From: Methylococcaceae bacterium
GTDB taxonomy: Bacteria; Pseudomonadota; Gammaproteobacteria; Methylococcales; Methylomonadaceae
Assembly (NCBI GenBank): GCA_947506075.1
Contig: CANNNN010000161.1
Coordinates: 1-6,183 of the forward strand
Length of the DNA: 6,183 nucleotides
Direction: 5' to 3'
Made by a program: the position numbers and the translations under genes. The notes beneath the pieces were generated by a model. That model was not told where the DNA came from. It did not search any database and worked only from the letters and a program-made list of their open reading frames with translations. This document shows, piece after piece, positions 1 through 6,183 of the stretch (its first letter is position 1; the number at the start of each line of letters is the position of its first letter).

Positions 1-1
1 C

Positions 2-1619
<1,618 letters not shown>

Positions 1620-1627
<8 letters not shown>

Positions 1628-2633
1628 TTTATCGACTAACTACCTGGGCTTGAAGCTGGCTAATCCCTTGGTGCCGTCGGCATCGCCGTTGAGCAAGGAT
1701 GTTGACAGTGCGCGCCGACTGGAGGATGCCGGCGCATCGGCGCTGGTCATGTATTCGCTGTTCGAGGAAAAGATAGAAGCCGAAGAACAGCAAATGGAAC
1801 GGTTTTTTTATCAACAGGCAATAGGTCATGGCGAGGCGGACTCCTTCCATCCGATGCCAATAAGCATTCAAACCTATCAGGAACAGTATCTGGAGCACCT
1901 GCAAAAACTGAAAGCTGCGCTAGAAATACCGGTCATCGCCAGCTTGAACGGTACGTCCTTGAGCGGCTGGGTCGAATACGGCAAGCAACTGCAACAGGCG
2001 GGTGCGGACGCGCTGGAGCTGAACATCTATCATCTGGCCGCCAATGCCGAGGAAAGCAGTATTGATGTCGAGAACCGCTATCTGGATATATTGCGGGAAT
2101 TAAAACAGCACGTCAGTTTGCCTATTGTCATGAAGCTCTCGTCCCAGTTCAGTTCACCCATCCATTTTGCCAAACGCCTGGAAGCCGCCGGAGCCGACGG
2201 CCTGGCGTTATTCAACCGTTTTTATCAGCCCGATATTGATCTGGAAACGCTGGAAGTGGTGCCCAAACTGGAACTATCAACCGCCTCGGAAGCCTTGTTA
2301 CGCATACGCTGGACGGCTTTATTGTATGGCCGGACTCGGCTGTCGCTGGCGGTCACTGGCGGTTTTCATCAAACCCCGGATGTGTTGAAGGCACTGCTGG
2401 CCGGAGCCGATGTCGTGCATCTGTGCAGCGTGTTATTAAAACAAGGCGCAAGTCGTTTAACAGAAATGCTGACCGAAATGGAACAATGGCTGGTCGAGCA
2501 TGATTATGAATCGATCAGCCAACTAAAAGGCAGCGTCAGCCAGCAACACGCGATTGATCCCAGCGCTTATGAACGCGCCAATTATGTGCAGGTATTGGAT
2601 AATTATTCCTGTGCGGCGGGGGTAATGCGGTAA
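1620..2633 (+). CDS. Dihydroorotate dehydrogenase-like FMN flavoprotein
   Basis: A 337-residue TIM-barrel flavoprotein of the PyrD superfamily, cytoplasmic, with no signal peptide or membrane segment. Family marks: N-terminal LGLKLANPLVPSASPLS (residues 9-25), SLNGTSLSGW (108-117), GADALELN (128-135), the MKLSS strand with K172, and the FMN-phosphate region VTGG (245-248) plus GADVVHLCS (262-270). In class 1 dihydroorotate dehydrogenases the segment after GADxxELN reads NxSCPN and carries the catalytic cysteine. Here it reads NIYHLAAN (135-142), with H138 where the cysteine would be. True pyrimidine synthesis is therefore doubtful, and the symbol pyrD is not used. The start is supported by AAGGAGA at 1607-1613; the ATG overlaps the nifJ stop by 8 bases. 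As I recall, PyrD-like genes of this kind sit next to nifJ in other bacteria, which suggests a role in electron transfer to or from NifJ; that role is inference. The substrate is unknown. Confidence 0.9.
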
Positions 2634-2669
2634 GCGATGAGCCTGAAAACCGATGAGTAAAGGGGTTTA

Positions 2670-2711
2670 CAATAAATCATTCCCACGTTGAAGAGTGGGA
2701 ATGATTTATTG
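2670..2711. repeat. Perfect 17-bp palindrome (REP-like), possible bidirectional terminator
   Basis: The arm CAATAAATCATTCCCAC (2670-2686) is exactly complementary to GTGGGAATGATTTATTG (2695-2711), with an 8-base loop. It lies 36 bases after the FMN protein gene and 123 bases after the end of convergent cysH, where a terminator for both strands would be expected. No T-run follows directly; a T-rich stretch (2725-2738) starts 13 bases later on the plus strand. A classic intrinsic terminator is therefore not clear. The CATTCCCAC/GTGGGAATG core resembles dispersed extragenic palindromes I recall from methanotroph and related gammaproteobacterial genomes. The palindrome itself is certain; its function is inferred. 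Confidence 0.8.
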
Positions 2712-2784
2712 CCCGATAGGCTTAGTTTTAATTTTTTTCGTGGGCCAGCACAACAAACAGGAAGCTACAGCATCCAAGACTGAA

Positions 2785-2806
2785 TTCCCAAACTGGAGCC
2801 CGGGAA
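2785..2806. repeat. Second, imperfect palindrome, probably a decayed REP-like copy
   Basis: TTCCC (2785-2789) pairs with GGGAA (2802-2806), and CT (2793-2794) pairs with AG (2797-2798) around a GG centre. A symmetric 3x3 mismatch (AAA against CCC) separates them. The symmetry and the shared ATTCCCA start suggest it is related to the perfect palindrome about 100 bases away. It is the only other notable structure in the 201-base gap between the convergent genes. Confidence 0.4.
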
Positions 2807-2834
2807 CCGAGCATAAAGTCCTAAGTGCCGTACA

Positions 2835-3557
2835 TTACTCTTTTAAGTTCCCCGCATGCAAACCGCATTCTTTTTTCGCTGCTGACTCCCACCACCAGCG
2901 GCCAGTCCTTTCATGCTGATTGGGCAATACGGCACGGGTACAGGGTTCGCAGCCAATGCTGATATAGCCTTTTTCATGCAGGTCATTATAAGGCACCTGA
3001 TAAGCTTCAATATAATCCCAGACTTGCGCCGAACTCCAGTTAAGCAACGGATTAAATTTAACCAGTTGCTGCTCTGCTGTCGAAAAAGCGCCATCTATCT
3101 GTACTTCAGGCACAGCTTGCCGGGTATCGAGACTTTGATCTTTGCGTTGACCAGTAATCCAGGCATCCAGATGCGACAGTTTGCGTCTTAGCGGTTCGAC
3201 CTTGCGGATGCCGCAACATTCCTGATGCCCGTCTTCATAGAAGCTAAACAAGCCTTTGTTTTTAACGAAGACATCCAGTAAACCCCGATCCGGCGTCAAC
3301 AATTCTATTTCGATTTGGTAATGCTTCCTGACTTTTTCTATAAAACGATAGGTTTCAGCATGCAAGCGTCCGGTATCCAAAGAAAATACCCGTATGTCTT
3401 TTCTGATAGCCAAAGCCATATCGATCAACACCACGTCTTCCGCGCCGCTGAAAGAGATAGCAATATTATCGAACTGTTCCAGCGCTTTTTTCAGGATGAC
3501 GCGAGGGGATTTATGTTCCAGCTCGGCTTGTAATTGTTCTATGTTGAATGTAGTCAT
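2835..3557 (-). CDS. cysH: Adenylylsulfate (APS) reductase, assimilatory, [4Fe-4S] type
   Basis: Reduces adenylylsulfate (possibly also PAPS) to sulfite and AMP in cytoplasmic assimilatory sulfate reduction, normally using thioredoxin or glutathione-type thiols. The protein is 240 residues, a normal length. Motifs: the nucleotide-binding SFSGAEDVVLID (35-46), FSLDTGRLHAET (58-69), the cysteine pair ECCGIRKVEPL (C114, C115), CEPC (C203, C206) and the C-terminal catalytic cysteine in KKECGLH (C231). The spacings 114 to 203 (89) and 206 to 231 (25) equal those I recall for Pseudomonas aeruginosa APS reductase (C139/C140, C228/C231, C256). The CC plus CxxC pattern marks the iron-sulfur APS-reducing form, unlike the cluster-free E. 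coli PAPS reductase. The ATG lies 10 bases after the gshA stop, indicating one operon. The spacer (bases 3558-3567) shows no Shine-Dalgarno sequence, so initiation may depend on coupling with gshA. Confidence 0.95.
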   Translation of the reverse strand: MTTFNIEQLQAELEHKSPRVILKKALEQFDNIAISFSGAEDVVLIDMALAIRKDIRVFSLDTGRLHAETYRFIEKVRKHYQIEIELLTPDRGLLDVFVKNKGLFSFYEDGHQECCGIRKVEPLRRKLSHLDAWITGQRKDQSLDTRQAVPEVQIDGAFSTAEQQLVKFNPLLNWSSAQVWDYIEAYQVPYNDLHEKGYISIGCEPCTRAVLPNQHERTGRWWWESAAKKECGLHAGNLKE

Positions 3558-3567
3558 GAGGTAAAAA

Positions 3568-5154
3568 TCAGTTTTGCGAAAAATACTGCTCTAAGAAATC
3601 GTCAAACGGAATTTGCGGTTGACTTTCCAGTTCTTGCTGTTTGATATGGGAATTTGCGGCCATTTCAGTAAACTGCTGGGTCTTGAGCTTATCCAGTTTA
3701 TTAAGTTTAAAATCCTGTGCATGTTCTGCCGAGGTATTTAGCGCGAACCGGGCAAACGGTTGCTTAAGCCGGGTCATTTGCTCCAGTATGCGTGCCGAGG
3801 CGGTTAAATCAGGGTTGTTAATCAACAACTGCTGTTTTGCCAGCGCCGAACTGTAAGGCTTGTCTGCGTCATCCTGATCAAGAATTACGCACACCGGCTG
3901 CATAGCTACAAGTATTTCAGTAGCCCAATCCTGCAACGGCATTTTTTGCTGGCCTTTCTGAAGTTCCAGACCCGGTTTTCTGCCAAAATGAGCAACAGCC
4001 AATTGATTGGCATTATTAACCTGATGTTCCTGATCTGAGGTTTTTGGGCTGTCTTGCAGCAAACAACTGAGCAGCAGCGCTTCAATGAAATAGGCTTTAT
4101 CTTCATCGATACCGATAGGGTTAAACACATCCAGATCAAGGGAACGCATTTCCACATAACAAACCCCGCGACGCTTGAGCGCCAAGGTCGGCTTTTCACC
4201 GGATTCGGTAATTTGTTTAGGCCTGATCGTGCTGTAAAACTCGTTTTCAATCTGCAAGATATTGCTGTTCAGTTGGCGGTATTGTCCATCGACCTGGATA
4301 CCAATTTTTTCGTAGTCGGCATAGGGCGTGGCAATAGCCGCCCCCAAGCTGTTGACATAGCCGTCTATTGAGTTGTAATCAATTTTCAGATTGGCCTGAT
4401 TTTCACTCTTGTAGCCGATGTCGCTCATCCTTAACGAGGTCGCGTAAGGGTGATAAAGCGTGCCGTTATCGAATTCATCAAATTGAGCCATTAAAGCCGG
4501 ACGACTGTTGAAGAAGCTTTTGCAGATAGCCGGTGATGCCCCGAACAAGTACAGAATCAACCAGCCCATACGCTGAAAATTCCTGATTAAACCAAAATAA
4601 GCCTCGGCCTTGAATGCTTCCAGACTCAGTGGGCTATATTCCTGTTGGTGCAGAACCGGCCACAAAGTTTCAGGCACGGAATAATTAAAATGGATGCCGG
4701 CAATCGACTGCATAGTTCTGCCGTAGCGATGCCACAAACCGTGCCGGTAGACATGCTTCATCCTGCCGATGTTGGAAGATCCGTATTCGGCAATAGGTAT
4801 GCTTAGCTCGCCGTCTATGCCGCAGGGCATACTTGCGGCCAGCAGGATTTCATTATCCAGATGCTGATAAACAAACTGATGTATGTCGCGCAAATAGTCG
4901 AGCGAGTCTTTAACTTCGACAAACGGCGGGGTAATCAGCTCAATCAGGGATTCGGAATAATCCGTGGTGATGTATGGATGCATCAGCGCAGAACCTAAGG
5001 CTTTAGGGTGTGCAGTTTGGGCGATAAAGCCGTCTTTGGCTATGCGCAGACTTTCCTTTTCTATCCCTTTAAGTCCGCCGCAAAGCAGTTGCTGTCGGCT
5101 GTTTGCGTTCAGCTGATCCAATCGTGTAGAAAGTTCGTTATTCAAATTAGTCAT
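3568..5154 (-). CDS. gshA: Glutamate-cysteine ligase, gammaproteobacterial (E. coli) type
   Basis: Joins L-glutamate and L-cysteine with ATP to form gamma-glutamylcysteine, the first and rate-limiting step of glutathione synthesis, in the cytoplasm. From the chosen start it has 528 residues (E. coli GshA: 518). Landmarks shared with the E. coli and Pseudomonas enzymes: KGIEKESLR (29-37), KALGSALMHPYITTDYSESL (51-70) with IELITPP (71-77), ASMPCGIDGE (107-116), YGSSNIGRMKHVYRHGL (124-140), IAGIHFNYS (151-159), YLFGASPAICKSF (202-214), LQIENEFYSTIRPK (300-313) and EMRSLDLDVFNPIGID (335-350). All are intact. Two ATG codons are possible, at 5193 and 5154. I chose 5154 because a TATAAT box (5192-5197) overlaps the upstream ATG, so a transcript from it would lack that codon. 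The N-terminal length also then fits relatives. Neither start has a convincing Shine-Dalgarno sequence, and the longer form (541 residues) cannot be excluded. cysH follows after 10 bases. Confidence 0.95.
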   Translation of the reverse strand: MTNLNNELSTRLDQLNANSRQQLLCGGLKGIEKESLRIAKDGFIAQTAHPKALGSALMHPYITTDYSESLIELITPPFVEVKDSLDYLRDIHQFVYQHLDNEILLAASMPCGIDGELSIPIAEYGSSNIGRMKHVYRHGLWHRYGRTMQSIAGIHFNYSVPETLWPVLHQQEYSPLSLEAFKAEAYFGLIRNFQRMGWLILYLFGASPAICKSFFNSRPALMAQFDEFDNGTLYHPYATSLRMSDIGYKSENQANLKIDYNSIDGYVNSLGAAIATPYADYEKIGIQVDGQYRQLNSNILQIENEFYSTIRPKQITESGEKPTLALKRRGVCYVEMRSLDLDVFNPIGIDEDKAYFIEALLLSCLLQDSPKTSDQEHQVNNANQLAVAHFGRKPGLELQKGQQKMPLQDWATEILVAMQPVCVILDQDDADKPYSSALAKQQLLINNPDLTASARILEQMTRLKQPFARFALNTSAEHAQDFKLNKLDKLKTQQFTEMAANSHIKQQELESQPQIPFDDFLEQYFSQN

Positions 5155-5191
5155 AGAATGGAGATACGCCCTTTTAGTCCTTGTGTGCGTC

Positions 5192-5220
5192 ATTATAAAG
5201 AGTTTAACGGATTGTAGAAA
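5192..5220 (-). promoter_or_regulatory. Candidate promoter for gshA-cysH
   Basis: On the minus strand a perfect -10 hexamer TATAAT occupies 5192-5197. At 17 bases spacing the -35 position (5215-5220) reads TTTCTA, only 3 of 6 matches to TTGACA. Transcription would start near 5185, leaving about 30 untranslated bases before the ATG at 5154. The weak -35 makes this a moderate call; an activator may be needed. Confidence 0.4.
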
Positions 5221-5237
5221 TATTTCGTGGTGATACC

Positions 5238-5561
5238 CTAAAGCATGACGGGGATTGCAACTAATACTGTTACCAGTGCACCTACGATAAACACGCTAAG
5301 GATGTTGTGTTTGACTGACAGACAGTAAGCAAAGAACTTTGCAGCAGCAATCAGCCTATCCGACCTTGAAATGATGTTGCGAGCATTTTGCGGCCTTAAT
5401 CTTCCGGTCAATGTTGATGGAACTTGAGTGGATTGCTGCTGTATGACACAGCTAAATGCTCTATAGCTGCGTATTTTAGCGTTACTTGCATCCCTGCCAG
5501 TCTTTATCAAGGTATTGCGGGGCAATCTGGTTAGCTGGCCGCCTGAATGGGGGCGAACCAT
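5238..5561 (-). CDS. Doubtful 107-codon ORF with a C-terminal hydrophobic segment
   Basis: I do not recognise this frame. The first 70 or so residues are arginine-, serine- and threonine-rich, low in acidic residues, and look like non-coding translation. The last 20 (VFIVGALVTVLVAIPVML and neighbours) would make one membrane helix. Against a real gene: there is no Shine-Dalgarno sequence before the ATG at 5561, a TATAAT box (5565-5570) sits five bases from the ATG so a transcript from it would miss the start, and the frame covers several inverted repeats. It could be a remnant of a membrane protein gene, a chance frame, or part of a structured non-coding element. Apart from this frame, bases 5198-5644 contain no gene I can support. 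Confidence 0.2.
   Translation of the reverse strand: MVRPHSGGQLTRLPRNTLIKTGRDASNAKIRSYRAFSCVIQQQSTQVPSTLTGRLRPQNARNIISRSDRLIAAAKFFAYCLSVKHNILSVFIVGALVTVLVAIPVML
5342..5526. repeat. Cluster of inverted repeats
   Basis: CAGCAGCAATC (5342-5352) is exactly repeated in reverse complement at 5431-5441. Immediately after come GCTGT/ACAGC (5438-5442, 5448-5452), GCTAAA/TTTAGC (5451-5456, 5475-5480) and ATTGC/GCAAT (5514-5518, 5522-5526, loop GGG). The pairings are directly visible. Whether they form a structured RNA, a remnant of a small mobile element, or nothing functional is not decided by the sequence. Confidence 0.35.
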
Positions 5562-5644
5562 GAGATTATATTTTTGGTAGCCGTATTTATGGATATGACA
5601 AAAACATCGAAATCCCTGTTTACTGACGCATTAAGATGAATACA

Positions 5645-5914
5645 TTAAAAATCAAAATCCTCGGCATTAAAATCTCCGAGCTGCTCCTGCAAGCGTTTTC
5701 TTTCCCAGTACAATTCAATTTTTCTGCGTGCAGCCACTTTTTTTGCAGCAATCTCGGCTTCACTAGGTAACTCCGTATATTCATTGCTCAAACCTAAGTC
5801 GAAGCTTTCAATATCAAGATCTACTTCATCTTTGTTTTTGCCTGAATCAAGCTCAGACGAGGATTTATCTGCTACAGATTTAGATATTTTCATAATTACA
5901 ATTAATCTAGCCAT
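5645..5914 (-). CDS. Small charged protein, possibly PA3496-like family, function unknown
   Basis: An 89-residue soluble protein. Residues 20-55 are acidic and probably disordered. Residues 56-80 (with AAKKVAARRKIELYWERKRL) form a strongly charged, likely helical segment, followed by QEQLGDF and an acidic tail AEDFDF. The C-terminal pattern RRKIExxxERKxLxxxLxDF resembles short proteins annotated as the PA3496 family in Pseudomonas and relatives. That match is from memory and the family's biochemical role is not established. No signal peptide or membrane segment is evident. The start at 5914 is preferred over the internal ATG at 5893 because AAAAGG (5923-5928) sits 8 bases upstream of it and nothing comparable precedes 5893. 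Its 3' side faces a 450-base gene-poor region with no clear terminator. Confidence 0.7.
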   Translation of the reverse strand: MARLIVIMKISKSVADKSSSELDSGKNKDEVDLDIESFDLGLSNEYTELPSEAEIAAKKVAARRKIELYWERKRLQEQLGDFNAEDFDF

Positions 5915-6023
5915 AAAAATAACCTTTTAATGTCTTATTGGCCGTTTGTAAAGCGAAATTTTTTGGAGCAGGTGTCTTTCTAAGCGCAACGACAGCCTTG
6001 TTGTAAAACAAAGTCAGTAACAT
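5907..6023 (-). CDS. Possible 38-residue ORF overlapping the start of the 89-residue gene
   Basis: ATG at 6021-6023 opens a frame of 38 residues (beginning MLLTLFYNKAVVALRK, ending LKGYFYG) that stops at 5907-5909, overlapping the next ATG by 8 bases. The frame is open for a further 15 codons upstream back to a TGA. The composition is protein-like: a short hydrophobic start, then a lysine-rich basic part with no acidic residues. There is no Shine-Dalgarno sequence before the ATG. It may be a small leader protein coupled to the downstream gene, the remains of a longer gene, or chance. I do not recognise it. Confidence 0.25.
   Translation of the reverse strand: MLLTLFYNKAVVALRKTPAPKNFALQTANKTLKGYFYG
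5923..5928 (-). promoter_or_regulatory. Ribosome binding site deciding the start of the 89-residue gene
   Basis: AAAAGG on the minus strand is 8 bases from the ATG at 5914. It favours this start over ATG 5893, which has only an AT-rich leader. Confidence 0.5.
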
Positions 6024-6080
6024 CCCGGCAGTACTAATGCTGATGCCTTTTGTAGAGCCTTTGAAGGATCATGATAGTAC

Positions 6081-6183
6081 ATGCCTGTTTATTACTATGG
6101 CGTCCACCTTAGCGGGAAATTTCACGATACTAGAGGACCAATTACCAATTATGATCATGGTTCAGAACATGATGTAATCATCA
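6081..6183 (+). CDS. Unrecognised gene, 5' part only (continues past window end)
   Basis: ATG at 6081 opens a frame that stays open to the window edge (34 codons seen). The protein starts MPVYYYGVHLSGKFHDTRG and continues with a polar segment rich in histidine, aspartate and tyrosine. There is an in-frame TAG just upstream at 6075-6077, so no earlier start exists. AAGGA (6064-6068) lies 12 bases before the ATG, a longer spacing than ideal. The frame diverges from the minus-strand 89-residue gene; the space between them (5929-6063) would hold promoters for both, but I see no clear hexamer pair. I do not recognise the family from this fragment. Confidence 0.45.
   Translation, partial: MPVYYYGVHLSGKFHDTRGPITNYDHGSEHDVII

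Noticed and set aside
2637..2660. Seven-codon minigene MSLKTDE after the FMN protein gene
   Set aside because: It is too short to support, has no clear ribosome binding site, and is readily expected by chance.
2695..2919. 74-codon plus-strand frame in the convergent gap
   Set aside because: It starts inside the palindrome arm and runs into the 3' end of cysH on the other strand, with no protein-like character.
5329..5427. Plus-strand frame with the segment ISLSDLEMMLRAFCGLNLPV
   Set aside because: It looks protein-like for about 30 codons but has stops on both sides and no start in context. It is probably chance, though a transposase remnant was considered.
5588..5638. Sixteen-codon plus-strand frame MDMTKTSKSLFTDALR
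   Set aside because: It looks peptide-like but is very short and has no ribosome binding site. I could not link it to a longer broken gene.
5947..5952. TTTACA on the minus strand as a -35 box for the 89-residue gene
   Set aside because: It matches TTGACA at 5 of 6 positions, but no acceptable -10 hexamer lies 16-18 bases downstream.

Overview
The window reads as about 6.2 kb of chromosome from a gammaproteobacterium of moderate GC. GshA and the iron-sulfur CysH both have the gammaproteobacterial form. The palindromes in the central intergenic gap resemble repeats I associate with methanotroph (Methylococcales) and related genomes. That placement is an impression from memory, not a demonstrated assignment.

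Layout. (1) Bases 2-2633, plus strand: the C-terminal part of a pyruvate:ferredoxin/flavodoxin oxidoreductase (nifJ; the N-terminal half lies before the window). It is followed with an 8-base overlap by a dihydroorotate dehydrogenase-like FMN protein that lacks the usual catalytic cysteine. (2) Bases 2634-2834: a gap between convergent genes with a perfect 17-bp palindrome and a second, decayed one. (3) Bases 2835-5154, minus strand: gshA (glutamate-cysteine ligase), then cysH (adenylylsulfate reductase) 10 bases downstream, very probably one operon. (4) Bases 5155-6183: a low-density region. It holds a likely gshA promoter, a stretch rich in inverted repeats with a doubtful 107-codon reading frame, a small acidic/basic protein gene on the minus strand that may belong to the PA3496-like family, a possible overlapping short reading frame before it, and the start of an unrecognised plus-strand gene cut by the window edge.

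How the genes fit together. NifJ moves electrons from pyruvate oxidation to ferredoxin or flavodoxin. The tightly coupled FMN protein probably serves the same redox module rather than pyrimidine synthesis. The minus-strand pair belongs to sulfur and thiol metabolism: CysH makes sulfite on the route to cysteine, and GshA uses cysteine for the first step of glutathione synthesis. Thioredoxin or glutathione is the usual reductant for CysH-type enzymes. No mobile element, CRISPR array, tRNA or rRNA was seen. The core genes are ordinary; the less explained material is the altered active site of the FMN protein, the palindromes, and the right-hand 1 kb.
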